64,000 bases of DNA from Faecalicatena orotica. GTDB lineage: Bacteria; Bacillota; Clostridia; Lachnospirales; Lachnospiraceae. Positions 36,595-46,158 of this stretch are shown piece after piece (position 1 is the first letter of the stretch; each line of letters begins with the position of its first letter). The stretch covers positions 142,324-206,323 of the forward strand of contig NZ_QGDL01000011.1 of assembly GCF_003149245.1 (NCBI RefSeq), written 5' to 3'. Position numbers and translations under genes: made by a program. The notes below the pieces were generated by a model. That model did no database searches, was not told the DNA's origin, and worked only from the letters and a program-made list of their open reading frames with translations.

Positions 36595-37780
36595 ATGATT
36601 CACCCTGCATGTTTTCCAACAGCTCCGTTACCAAGTCAATCTCCTCTTCCGTGTTCCAGTAATGGACCGACAGCCGCGCCGTCCCTTCTATACCAAAGAG
36701 CTCTGTAACACCGGGGCAGAAAAAGTGGTGGCCCATCATTCCGACTCCGTTTTGATTCAAATAAGCCGCGATCTCCCCGCACATTTTCCCTGCCATGACA
36801 AATCCCAGTGTTCCGCATCGGCATGACGCATCCTCCGGTCCGATGATCCGTACACCCTTTATTACCTTCAGTTTTTCGAACAGGTAACACGTCAGTTTAC
36901 GGATTCTTGCTTCAACATCCTGCATTCCACCGATTTCACCTATATATTCAACAGCCTTCGAAAGTCCGAATATCCCCGGAAAGTTTTTCTCCCCGAACTC
37001 CAGCTTACGGATATCCCCGTGAAATGTAAACTCATTTCTTTGATAATCCCAGTTCCCGCTGTTCCACGCCGGCACATATCCTTTTAACTTCTCTGTCATT
37101 TCCTTTTTCACATACAGGATGCCTGTCCCGGACGGCCCCCTCAGATATTTCCTGCCGGAGGCAGTAAGAAAATCACATCCTATTTTCTTCACATCCAGAG
37201 AAACCGCGCCCATCGTCCCCGCTGCATCAACCAGATAGGGGATCCCATATTTTTGTGCCAGTTCACCGATCTTTTCGACCTCCTGAAGAACACCAAGGCT
37301 ATTGGCTGCATGGGTCACACTGATTAATGCCGTATTTTCATCGATCAAATGCTCCAGTTCCTCCAGATCCAGATATCCCGGCAATACAGCCGGTATATAA
37401 CGGATCTCCAGCCCATACAGTCCGGCCGCCTCTATCCAGGGGGCTGCATTACTGACGAAACTCATAGAATCCAGCAGGATATTCTGTCCCTTTTTAAAGC
37501 GCAGCCCCCTGGCTGCCATATCGATCCCCACAGTACCGTTAGGCACGAACATGATTTCCTCTGCGTCCGCATGAAGAAATTCTGCCATGTTCTGCACGGC
37601 ACGCCCACATATACATGCGGTCATCTCTTCCGCCTGCCGGCTGGTCGCCCCATATTTCATGATCATCCTGTAATATTCCTGCGCGGCTTCTGTCACCGGA
37701 AGCGGCGGAACCGAAGTCGATGCGTGATTCATATAAATATTGCCGCAGGGGGTATCCTCTCTTATTTTCTTTATATCCAT
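36581..37780 (-). CDS. Class V aminotransferase-fold PLP enzyme (cysteine desulfurase/C-S lyase-like)
   Basis: The protein has 399 aa. The fold shows ISVTHAANSLG, the PLP Asp in YLVDAAGTMG and the PLP Lys in TASGRKYLRGPSGTG. The RKYLRGP context differs from the SxHK of ordinary NifS/IscS enzymes and is closer to lyases or epimerases of this class. No IscU partner is nearby. It likely cleaves or transforms a cysteine- or amino-acid-derived substrate imported by the neighbouring ABC system; the exact reaction is unknown. Confidence 0.85.
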   Translation of the reverse strand: MDIKKIREDTPCGNIYMNHASTSVPPLPVTEAAQEYYRMIMKYGATSRQAEEMTACICGRAVQNMAEFLHADAEEIMFVPNGTVGIDMAARGLRFKKGQNILLDSMSFVSNAAPWIEAAGLYGLEIRYIPAVLPGYLDLEELEHLIDENTALISVTHAANSLGVLQEVEKIGELAQKYGIPYLVDAAGTMGAVSLDVKKIGCDFLTASGRKYLRGPSGTGILYVKKEMTEKLKGYVPAWNSGNWDYQRNEFTFHGDIRKLEFGEKNFPGIFGLSKAVEYIGEIGGMQDVEARIRKLTCYLFEKLKVIKGVRIIGPEDASCRCGTLGFVMAGKMCGEIAAYLNQNGVGMMGHHFFCPGVTELFGIEGTARLSVHYWNTEEEIDLVTELLENMQGESYGET

Positions 37781-37815
37781 ATTTCTCCCTCATATACAAA
37801 TCTGCTCAATTAAGT

Positions 37816-38805
37816 TCATTCCTCTTTCGGAAATACGCGGTTTTCAGCCAAATGACAGGATACCAGATGGGCATTCTTCACATCATTCAGTTTCGGCCGT
37901 TCCGTTTTACAACGATCTGTTGCATACCTGCACCTTGTATGAAATGCACACCCTTTCGGTATATTTACCGGGTTCGGGACATCACCCGCCAGCATGATCC
38001 TGTTCTTTTCCTGCTCCGGATCAGGAAGCGGAATCGCAGAAAACAACGCCTGCGTATAAGGATGCAGAGGATTTTCATACAGCTCCTCACAGTCTGCCAT
38101 CTCCACAACCTGTCCCAGATACATGACGATGACCCTGCTGCAGATATGCCTTACAACCGACAGGCCATGTGAAATAAAAAGGTAAGTCAGGCCAAATTCT
38201 TTCTGAATATCTTCAAGGAGGTTGATAATCTGCGACTGTGTGGAAACATCCAGAGCCGAAACCGCCTCGTCACACACAATCAGCTCTGGTTTCAGAATAA
38301 GTGCCCTGGCGATCCCGACCCTCTGCCGCTGGCCTCCCGAACATTCAAACGGGTATTTCCCGTAGAAATCCCTTACGAGCCCGACAACATCCAGCATTTC
38401 AAGAACTCTCTTCCTGATCTCTTCTTTACTGCCAAGGTTCTGTATCTTTAATGGCTCTCCGATGATCTCACCAATCCTCATCCTTGGGTTCAGAGATGTA
38501 TAAGGGTCCTGATAGACGATCTGGGCATGTTTTCTGAACTGGCGCAGTTCCTTTCCTTTTAATTTCAGAATATCCTGTTCCTGAAACAGAATTTCCCCGG
38601 ATGTAGGTTCAAACAAATGCAGGATCAGTTTCCCGAGAGTTGTCTTTCCGCAGCCGGACTCACCGACCACTCCTATCGTCTCTCCCCTGAAAATCTGAAA
38701 GCTGATGTCATCCACAGCCTTGACCACCCGTTTGTCCAGTGAAAATGCTCCGGATTTGGCAGAATAATATTTGGAAATATGGCGAATATCAAAAAGTGGT
38801 TCCAT
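37816..38805 (-). CDS. Peptide ABC transporter ATP-binding protein, OppF/DppF type
   Basis: The protein has 329 aa with Walker A GESGCGKTTLGK, the signature CSGGQRQRVGIAR and Walker B LIVCDEAVSALD, plus the oligopeptide-family C-terminus with Cys-bearing CAFHTRCRYA. GGAG precedes the ATG used; a longer frame would overlap the partner gene. It works with the ATPase encoded just upstream. Confidence 0.92.
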   Translation of the reverse strand: MEPLFDIRHISKYYSAKSGAFSLDKRVVKAVDDISFQIFRGETIGVVGESGCGKTTLGKLILHLFEPTSGEILFQEQDILKLKGKELRQFRKHAQIVYQDPYTSLNPRMRIGEIIGEPLKIQNLGSKEEIRKRVLEMLDVVGLVRDFYGKYPFECSGGQRQRVGIARALILKPELIVCDEAVSALDVSTQSQIINLLEDIQKEFGLTYLFISHGLSVVRHICSRVIVMYLGQVVEMADCEELYENPLHPYTQALFSAIPLPDPEQEKNRIMLAGDVPNPVNIPKGCAFHTRCRYATDRCKTERPKLNDVKNAHLVSCHLAENRVFPKEE

Positions 38806-38842
38806 TCTCTCTAACTCCTCTCCCGGTGTCAGACGCGTCCGG

Positions 38843-39823
38843 TCAGTCTTTCGCATAAAGCCAGCACGCAGTCTTCTGCCCGTCTCCCATATCTTTCATT
38901 CCCGGTCTTTCTTCCCTGCATCTTGGAAGTGCATACTCACACCTGTCGCAGAATTTACATCCCTTCATCTTATACTGTTCTTCCGGCCCCGGCACGGTCC
39001 CCTCGATCATATACAGCCGTTCCTTCTTTGTATCCGGTCTGGGGATGGCCTTCAGAAGCCCTTTTGTGTATGGATGGAGTGGATTCCTGAAAAACTGTCT
39101 GACCGGAGCTTCCTCTACCACGTTTCCCGCATACATTACAATCACTCTGTCAGAAATGTCTGCAATCACCCCCATATCATGGGTAATAAACATAACCGCC
39201 ATGTTTCTTTCCCGCTGGAGCTTCTTCAAAATGTCCAGTATCTGCGCCTGTATTGTCACATCCAGTGCCGTGGTCGGTTCATCCGCAATCAATAGCTTCG
39301 GATTGCATGCTATCGCCATCGCAATCATGACTCTCTGGCGCATTCCCCCGGAGAGTTGGTGCGGGTACTCCTTCACACGTTTTTCCGGCAATGGAATCCC
39401 GACCATTTCAAGAAGCTGTTCTGCCTTTGCCCATGCCTCTTTTTTCCCGATCTTTTCATGGTACCTGATAGATTCTACAATCTGATATCCGCAGGTAAGC
39501 AGCGGGTTGAGCGAAGATAGCGGCTCCTGAAATATCATAGTCAGATCTTTTCCTACAATTTTTGAGAACTCTTTTTTGCCCATAGAAAGAATATCTTTCC
39601 CGTCAAATAGAATCTCACCGCCGGTTACTCCTCCGGCCTGTTCAGGAATCAGACGCATGACAGACATGGATGTCACACTTTTTCCGCAGCCGGATTCCCC
39701 TACGATTCCCAGAACCTCGCCTTCATTTACATGGAAGGAAACTTCGTCCACAGCCTTTGTAGGATGGTCTTCCCCCCAGAACTCCGTGACCAGATTGTTC
39801 ACCCGCAGTATTTCTTTAGACAT
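38843..39823 (-). CDS. Peptide ABC transporter ATP-binding protein, OppD/DppD type
   Basis: The protein has 326 aa with Walker A GESGCGKSVTSMSV, the signature LSGGMRQRVMIAMA, Walker B LLIADEPTTALDV and the C-terminal Cys motif GCKFCDRCEYALPRC, which in this family can hold an iron-sulfur or zinc site. GAGGTGAGGAAT precedes the ATG. It pairs with the OppF-like protein. Confidence 0.93.
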   Translation of the reverse strand: MSKEILRVNNLVTEFWGEDHPTKAVDEVSFHVNEGEVLGIVGESGCGKSVTSMSVMRLIPEQAGGVTGGEILFDGKDILSMGKKEFSKIVGKDLTMIFQEPLSSLNPLLTCGYQIVESIRYHEKIGKKEAWAKAEQLLEMVGIPLPEKRVKEYPHQLSGGMRQRVMIAMAIACNPKLLIADEPTTALDVTIQAQILDILKKLQRERNMAVMFITHDMGVIADISDRVIVMYAGNVVEEAPVRQFFRNPLHPYTKGLLKAIPRPDTKKERLYMIEGTVPGPEEQYKMKGCKFCDRCEYALPRCREERPGMKDMGDGQKTACWLYAKD

Positions 39824-39893
39824 ATTCCTCACCTCTTTCCAAGAGTATTTCCGTTACTGTTTACAGGCATGACTGTGAACAGTAACGTATTTC

Positions 39894-40985
39894 CTACTCT
39901 GTCGTCAGAATATCATGTGTAAGCTCTGTCAGGCATTCAGCCTTATCTTCCCTCAGGAAAAGCACGTCTTCCAGCCGGATGCCGAATTTTCCCGGAAGAT
40001 AGATTCCCGGTTCGTTTGAAAACACATTTCCACTGGAAAGCGGAACCTGATTTCCTTTTACGATATACGGCTCTTCATGGACATCCATTCCAATCCCATG
40101 CCCCAGCCGGTGCGTAAAAAATGCTCCATACCCGGCCTTTTCAATGACACTGCGCGCCGCTGCATCCAGCGCTTCTCCGGTCATGCCAGGCCTCGCCGCT
40201 TTAGCGGAAGCCTCATTGGCCGCCCTCACAATCTGGTAAATCTCTGCAAATTGTTTTGGTATGTCCCCGACCGCAGCTGTCCTCGTAATATCTGCGTAAT
40301 ATCCTTTGTAACAGCCTCCGAAATCTATAATAACAGTATCCCCTTTTTGGATAACTGTATTGTCTGCACCATGATGTGGCAGTGCACCATTTGCGCCCGC
40401 CGCCACCAGCGGCGTCCCGGGGCATTCTAGTCCCGCTTCCCTCATGAGGTCATTAAGCCTCAGGGCAGCCTCCAGTTCTGTTTTTCCGGAAAGCCCCTCT
40501 TTTAAAAGGGACAGCAGCGCCTGGCCGGAAAGTTTCTGTGCTGTTTTCAGACACTGGTACTCTTCTTCATCTTTTATGGAACGAAGGCGGGCCATAATGG
40601 TTCCGGCCGGTTCCCACTGCCAGTCCGGAAATGTTTCTCTCAGCCGGTAAAACATAACCGCCTGCATCTGATTGCCAAAGACTGCACGGCTGACCTTCTC
40701 TAAAGAGAGCACCTGTGCGGCTTTTTCGTACGGGTCTTCCTGTTCCTTCCAGGGCACCGGAACTACGGCGGCCTTCAGGTCCCTGTCCAGATTATCCAGC
40801 TCGAATTCCGGAAGAACAAAGAATGCCTTCTGCTGTGTCAGCGCCAGAAAGATAGGGCGTTCCAGTGATATTCCACGGAATCCGGTCAGATAGGAAAGAT
40901 CGGTGGAAGGGGCCAGTACGATACAGTCCTTCCCACAGTTTTTCATGATACTTCTTGCTTCTTCGAATTTTTTAGTAATATCCAT
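39894..40985 (-). CDS. M24 family Xaa-Pro peptidase
   Basis: The protein has 363 aa with the pita-bread fold. All five metal ligands are present: Asp in IIDFGG, Asp in GYYADITRT, His in HRLGHGIGMDVHEEPY, and Glu in SNEPGIYLP and IRLEDV. It cleaves N-terminal Xaa-Pro or related bonds in the cytoplasm. Its place between the permease and ATPase genes of the transporter shows that the imported compound is probably peptide-like. Confidence 0.9.
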   Translation of the reverse strand: MDITKKFEEARSIMKNCGKDCIVLAPSTDLSYLTGFRGISLERPIFLALTQQKAFFVLPEFELDNLDRDLKAAVVPVPWKEQEDPYEKAAQVLSLEKVSRAVFGNQMQAVMFYRLRETFPDWQWEPAGTIMARLRSIKDEEEYQCLKTAQKLSGQALLSLLKEGLSGKTELEAALRLNDLMREAGLECPGTPLVAAGANGALPHHGADNTVIQKGDTVIIDFGGCYKGYYADITRTAAVGDIPKQFAEIYQIVRAANEASAKAARPGMTGEALDAAARSVIEKAGYGAFFTHRLGHGIGMDVHEEPYIVKGNQVPLSSGNVFSNEPGIYLPGKFGIRLEDVLFLREDKAECLTELTHDILTTE

Positions 40986-41006
40986 AACTGTTCTCCTAAC
41001 GGATGT

Positions 41007-41843
41007 TTACAAATTTTTCAATTCCGGGTTCGTCGCTTCCTGCAGGGAATCCCCGAGAAGACTGAACCCCAGCACTGCAAGGAAAATGAAGATTCCCGGA
41101 ATAATAACATAATACGGTGCGTTAAATATAAACCTGCTGCCCTGCGATATCATTGCCCCCCACTCCGGCGTAGGCATTTGTGCCCCCAGCCCTATGAAAG
41201 AAAACCCGGACGCCGCAATCAGCGCATTGCCGATCCCCATCGTAATCTGGGGGATTACCATCGACATCGTCTGCGGAATGATAATCGTAAAAATGATTCT
41301 TAAAGGATGCATCCCAATGGATTTCGCCGATTCCACATACAGCTTTTCCTTGATTACGATCACCATCCCCCGTACCATTCTGGCATAATTGGGCCACCAG
41401 GAAACGGCCAGCGCAAAAATCGTGGGCCCGATGCCGGCGCCTATTGCCGCCGCGATGATCATAGCCAGAAATACCTGCGGAAATGACAGGAACACGTCAC
41501 AGATACGCATGACCAGATTGTCAAACCAGCCTCCCACATATCCGGCTATCCCTCCAATGATGATTCCTGCCAGTGCGGCCAGCAGAACAACCGCCAGTGC
41601 GGTTCCCATCGAATACCACGCCCCGTATGCAAGCCTTGAGAAGATATCCCGCCCCATTTCATCCGTCCCGAAAATATGTGCACTTCCCGGTTTCACGAGT
41701 TTTGCCCCCATATCCACAGTCAGCGGGTCAAATTTCGTTACAAAAGGCCCTATGATCATAAACAGGAGGATTCCCAGCGATATCACAGTTCCCATTGCAG
41801 ATGGAATATCTCTGAAAAAGTATTTTTTTATCGTTTTCATCAT
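41007..41843 (-). CDS. Peptide ABC transporter permease, DppC type
   Basis: The protein has 278 aa with six helices. The OppC-type N-terminal helix, the FGTDEMGRDIFSRLAYG segment and the ATPase-contacting EAA loop (YVESAKSIGMHPLRIIFTIIIPQ) are clear. It overlaps the DppB gene by 4 bp (ATGA). Confidence 0.92.
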   Translation of the reverse strand: MMKTIKKYFFRDIPSAMGTVISLGILLFMIIGPFVTKFDPLTVDMGAKLVKPGSAHIFGTDEMGRDIFSRLAYGAWYSMGTALAVVLLAALAGIIIGGIAGYVGGWFDNLVMRICDVFLSFPQVFLAMIIAAAIGAGIGPTIFALAVSWWPNYARMVRGMVIVIKEKLYVESAKSIGMHPLRIIFTIIIPQTMSMVIPQITMGIGNALIAASGFSFIGLGAQMPTPEWGAMISQGSRFIFNAPYYVIIPGIFIFLAVLGFSLLGDSLQEATNPELKNL

Positions 41844-42847
41844 GATAACCTCACTCTCGGATCTATGAGTACATAGGAAATATCTACAATCAGGTTAATT
41901 AGTATGAAAATGACAGCCATTACCGTCGTAATTCCCGCTATGACAAGCAGGTCCATAGACATGATCGCCTCCAGTGCATAAGAACCGAGTCCCGGCCAGC
42001 TGAATATCTTCTCAATCAGGACTGTTCCTCCGATCATGCCTCCCGCCTGCATTCCCAGCATCGTCAGAATCGGGGAGATTGCATTTTTCATGGCATGGCG
42101 CCTGATTACAGTACGTTCCTGAATGCCCTTTGACCTGGCCGTCCGGATATAATCCTGACGCAGTTCCTGAAGCAGCTGTGTGCGCATCATTCTTGTAGTA
42201 ATGCCGCAGTAGCCGATGACCAGACTCAATACCGGGAGGAACAAATGCTTCGCGGACAATGCAAACAGTGTCCAGTTCCCCTGGATCGCGCTGTCCAGAA
42301 GGTAAAATCCGGTCACGGTATCCGGGCCGGCCATTCCTGCCGGGAGCCTGTAGCCTGACGGGAACCACTGTGCTTTATAATATAGAAAGTACTGGAGCAG
42401 CAGGGCCAGCCAGTATGGCGGCACAGCCATACTGCCGACCGAAAGGAAACGGATGATATGGTCGATCACCCTGTTTCGTTTCAGTGCCGCAATACTTCCC
42501 ATTAAGAGTGCGATGATAAAGAATATAATCAGGGATAAAACAGTAAGCTCCATTGTGGCTGCCAGTCTGGAAGATATTTCCTGTGTGACCGGCTGTTTAC
42601 TTTTATAGGATTTACCCATATCAAAATGCAGAAGCCCTTTCATATAATCCAGATACTGGACGTATACGGGCCGGTCCAGTCCCAGCTCCACTCTCTTTTC
42701 TTCAACCTGTTCCTTTGAAGCGGACGGCCCGGCAGCCGCCCGCGCAGGATCAGCCGGAAGACAGTGTGTCGCTATGAACACAATTAACGTAATTCCGATT
42801 ACGACGAATATTAAGGATAACGCCCTTTTCGCCAAAAATTTAGCCAT
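41840..42847 (-). CDS. Peptide ABC transporter permease, DppB type
   Basis: The protein has 335 aa. It has the DppB-type opening (RALSLIFVVIGITLIVFI, HCLPADPAR) and the EAA loop YIRTARSKGIQERTVIRRHAMKNA. It forms the channel with the DppC protein. Confidence 0.93.
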   Translation of the reverse strand: MAKFLAKRALSLIFVVIGITLIVFIATHCLPADPARAAAGPSASKEQVEEKRVELGLDRPVYVQYLDYMKGLLHFDMGKSYKSKQPVTQEISSRLAATMELTVLSLIIFFIIALLMGSIAALKRNRVIDHIIRFLSVGSMAVPPYWLALLLQYFLYYKAQWFPSGYRLPAGMAGPDTVTGFYLLDSAIQGNWTLFALSAKHLFLPVLSLVIGYCGITTRMMRTQLLQELRQDYIRTARSKGIQERTVIRRHAMKNAISPILTMLGMQAGGMIGGTVLIEKIFSWPGLGSYALEAIMSMDLLVIAGITTVMAVIFILINLIVDISYVLIDPRVRLS

Positions 42848-42881
42848 AACCTGCCCCCTTAACCTTCCGGATGAGTATGTA

Positions 42882-44486
42882 TTATTCTCCGATACTGATC
42901 TGGTAGAACCGGATGGAATAATAGTAATCCAGCGGATGAATCTTAAAGCCCTGATATTTATTGTTAATAGCCTCTACTGAATCCGGGGATGTGATATAAA
43001 GTGCCGCGCAGTCATCCACGAGGATATTCTGGGCCGTATTCAGATATTCCTGTTTTTCTTTTTCATCTACGGTTGCTGTTGCCTTATCAATTGCCTCATC
43101 AAATTTCGGATTTTCATAAAAGCTCCAGTTGTACGGCTGGCCGCTGTACATACTGTGGAAATTCTGTTTCAGGAAGAAGACAGAATCCCCTGTAAAAGCA
43201 CCCATGTTAAGCGCTGATAGTTCCGGTGCAGTATCCGGTGAAGAGTTTTCTTCTACCATAGAAAGCCACGGCATTACTTTTACTTCCAGAGTAATTCCGA
43301 TTTCCGCCAGATTAGCCTGAAGAATCTGGGCCATCTGGACCTGGTCGTCACTTCCTTCACACAGATGTACCGAAATATTACACTCACCCACGCCTGACTG
43401 CTCCATCAGTTCTTTCGCCTTCTCCAGATTCTGGGACTGCTGTGGGATACTGTCATCATGTTCTGCAAATTTTGCCGGCATGAATCCGCTTGGAACCGTA
43501 GCCTTTCCATTATAAACATTATCTTTTACGCCCTCATAATCCATTGCAAGAGTCACGGCCTGCCTCACCAGAAGGTTATCAAAAGGAGCTTTTTTCGTAT
43601 TAAATGTAAAGATATTCGTCTGCAGTGATTCTTCTGTCAGCACGTCGATATTTTCATTCGCTTCCAGAATGTCAAGATTTTCCGTGATGGGAATCTGGAG
43701 TTTGTCTACTTCACCGGAGTTCAGCATCTGAATCTGGGTCGCATTGTCTTTTACGATCAATGTCTGGATCGTGTCGATCTGGTTATCTTTCCAGCCGCCC
43801 CAGTAATCCTCGAATTTTTCCATCGTATAATACTGGTCTTCCTCATAACCGGAAATCTGGTATGCGCCCGTACCGCAGGAATGGCGTGCACAATATGCCT
43901 GTGCCCAGTCGCCGTCAGATTCGTTCTCTTTGCACCAGGTCGGGGAAATGATCCCGATTTTTGCTACGTTGTACAAAAATCCTGAGTTATCGCTTTTTAA
44001 TTTGATAGTAACTGTCATATCATCAGTCGCTTCTACACTCTCTATCTCCTGTACCAGAGTCGATATGGAGCTTACAAATGCCATCGCACGATTGTAGGAA
44101 TATACGACTGCTTCTGCATTTAAATCTGTTCCGTCAGCAAATTTCACACCTTCACGCAACTTGAATATGTATGTCTTCGCATCCGGCACCTCGTAACTCT
44201 CTGCCAGCCACGGTTCCAGTTCTGTCGTCCCGCGCACTTCCTCGACGAGGGGTTCGTAACAGGTTCTGGATGCATTCATATCACCGGCCCCTACCAGATT
44301 CGTCGGGTCAAAATTGGATGGCATGACACCTAATGCTGCGGTAAATGTTTTGTCTTCATCACTGACCGCATTCGTGGAATCTTTTTTGTCTTCCTTTTTA
44401 TCCTCAGACTTACCGCATGCTCCAAGGCTCATGAGCATAGTCAGTATTACAACAAATGCAGCCGCCTTCTTCAAATTCTTTTTCAT
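42882..44486 (-). CDS. Peptide ABC transporter substrate-binding lipoprotein (family 5)
   Basis: The protein has 534 aa. The signal peptide ends in the lipobox LGAC near residues 18-21, so it is a lipoprotein on the outer face of the membrane. Family-5 features include TYIFKLREGVKFADG, ARHSCGTGAYQISGYE and the dipeptide-type binding lobes. AGGAGG lies before the ATG. It gives substrate specificity to the importer and begins 4 bp after the hydantoinase B stop. Confidence 0.93.
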   Translation of the reverse strand: MKKNLKKAAAFVVILTMLMSLGACGKSEDKKEDKKDSTNAVSDEDKTFTAALGVMPSNFDPTNLVGAGDMNASRTCYEPLVEEVRGTTELEPWLAESYEVPDAKTYIFKLREGVKFADGTDLNAEAVVYSYNRAMAFVSSISTLVQEIESVEATDDMTVTIKLKSDNSGFLYNVAKIGIISPTWCKENESDGDWAQAYCARHSCGTGAYQISGYEEDQYYTMEKFEDYWGGWKDNQIDTIQTLIVKDNATQIQMLNSGEVDKLQIPITENLDILEANENIDVLTEESLQTNIFTFNTKKAPFDNLLVRQAVTLAMDYEGVKDNVYNGKATVPSGFMPAKFAEHDDSIPQQSQNLEKAKELMEQSGVGECNISVHLCEGSDDQVQMAQILQANLAEIGITLEVKVMPWLSMVEENSSPDTAPELSALNMGAFTGDSVFFLKQNFHSMYSGQPYNWSFYENPKFDEAIDKATATVDEKEKQEYLNTAQNILVDDCAALYITSPDSVEAINNKYQGFKIHPLDYYYSIRFYQISIGE

Positions 44487-44490
44487 AAAC

Positions 44491-46158
44491 TTACCTCCTG
44501 TACAATCTCTGAACATGTTCCAGTGTCAGGTATCCATTCTCAATATCTGACTCAATTGCTTTCTGGCTTCTCTCTCCCGGATCTCCGTATCCACCTCCTC
44601 CGCCTGTACTTATTTTTATGATGTCCCCCTTCTTCACAGGGAGCATGTTTGTCTTAAGATAATGTTTTTCTTCGGGTGTTCCCGGATTCACGACCACATC
44701 GGGTGCCTGCGCCGCATGCCCGCCAAGGAGGCCCCACGCCGTAGTTTTGGAGCGTTCCACCCAAAGCATCAGGTTACATTCCTCTTCGGTTTCCACACGG
44801 TAAGTACGTTCCAGGCCAAGACCGCCCCGGTATTTCCCGGCGCCTTCCGAATCAGGCCTCACCTTGTAAGACAGAATTCTCAGAGGGTATTTACTCTCAA
44901 TAAATTCGATCCCCCAGTTCTTCAGGTCACCGTTCACCACATTGATCATTCCGTTCTGTCCGTCCCCGCCATCATATGCTCCCCAGCCTCCTGCCGTTGC
45001 CTCGCAGATTGCAAACTGTTTCTTACGGATGCTGTCATAGCCGCTGAACAGGATGACGTTGGAATCACCGTAATGTGCGGCCGCCGCCTGCTGCGGGATC
45101 ACTGGTGCCAGCGCCTTGATGATCAGGTCGATCAAAAGCCCCAGTCCCGTAAAATACCAGCCGCACGGTGCGGGTTCCTCCGCCGCCAGAAAACTGCCCT
45201 TCTCAACGATCACTTTGAGGTTGCGGAAGGTTCCGCCTGATACCTGGCTTTCCGGATTAATGACTTCTTTATATCCTACACGGCAGGCTGCAATTGTCTG
45301 CGCCTCGCCGCAGTTGATCGGACCGATTCCCATCTTTGAACTTCCACTTAGGTCAATCGTCATCTCTTCCCCCTGAATCGTAACTTTTACCTTAAGTGGA
45401 CGTTCTTCCTGTGTAATTCCGTCATTGTCAAGACACCCTTCTGCAAAATACTCCCCATCCGGTATGGCCGCCACGGCCTGTCGGTCCAGCAGTTCGGACT
45501 GCCGGAATATCTCAAGTGCCGCCTCCTGCACTGTTTTTGTGCCGTAACGCCTATAGAGTTCCCCCATCCTTGTCTCTCCGGTATAGCAGGCTGAGATACA
45601 GGCGTTCAAATCTCCTCTCATCATGGCATGGTATCTGCTGTTGATCGTCAGAAGGTCCATGACATCCTCACATATCTTCCCTTCACTACACAGCCTGACC
45701 GGCGGGATTCTCAAGCCTTCCTGATAAACCTCTGTACTGTCCGAACACCCCATCGGGTTCTTTCCGCCCATATCCTGCATCGCCGCACGGACAGCCGAAA
45801 ATCCTTCCAGCCTGCCTTCATAGAAGATCGGCGAAAACACGGTTATATCAGCGGCATGTGTCCCCTGCAGATACGGATCATTCATGACAAATACATCGCC
45901 TTTTCTGTAACCCCCGAGCCCAATTTTATCTGTCACGATCTGGATACAGATTTCCAGATTTCCAAGAAAGATTGGAAGCCCGGAAGACTGTCCCAGAAGC
46001 CTTGCCTCTCTGTCAAAGATCCCCACGCTGCAGTCTTTCATCTCATAGATGCCGGGTCCGAATGCACTCTTGATCAGACAGCTGTTCATTTCCCTTGCGG
46101 CTGAATTTACCGCATTGCGGATAATTTCTACGACAATCGGATTCACTCTATCTGCCAT
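44491..46158 (-). CDS. Hydantoinase B/5-oxoprolinase family protein
   Basis: The protein has 555 aa. It opens NPIVVEIIRNAVNSAAREM and has YGDSNVILFSGYD, GGWGAYDGGDGQNG and the Gly-rich ending GGGGYGDPGER, typical of HyuB/OplaH-B. With subunit A it opens hydantoins, 5-oxoproline or related rings using ATP. It overlaps subunit A by 11 bp. Confidence 0.92.
   Translation of the reverse strand: MADRVNPIVVEIIRNAVNSAAREMNSCLIKSAFGPGIYEMKDCSVGIFDREARLLGQSSGLPIFLGNLEICIQIVTDKIGLGGYRKGDVFVMNDPYLQGTHAADITVFSPIFYEGRLEGFSAVRAAMQDMGGKNPMGCSDSTEVYQEGLRIPPVRLCSEGKICEDVMDLLTINSRYHAMMRGDLNACISACYTGETRMGELYRRYGTKTVQEAALEIFRQSELLDRQAVAAIPDGEYFAEGCLDNDGITQEERPLKVKVTIQGEEMTIDLSGSSKMGIGPINCGEAQTIAACRVGYKEVINPESQVSGGTFRNLKVIVEKGSFLAAEEPAPCGWYFTGLGLLIDLIIKALAPVIPQQAAAAHYGDSNVILFSGYDSIRKKQFAICEATAGGWGAYDGGDGQNGMINVVNGDLKNWGIEFIESKYPLRILSYKVRPDSEGAGKYRGGLGLERTYRVETEEECNLMLWVERSKTTAWGLLGGHAAQAPDVVVNPGTPEEKHYLKTNMLPVKKGDIIKISTGGGGGYGDPGERSQKAIESDIENGYLTLEHVQRLYRR

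Noticed and set aside
36581-37780. Housekeeping cysteine desulfurase for iron-sulfur assembly
   Set aside because: No iscU/sufU neighbour, and the PLP-Lys context is RKYLRGP rather than the SxHK of NifS/IscS; the operon context is catabolic.
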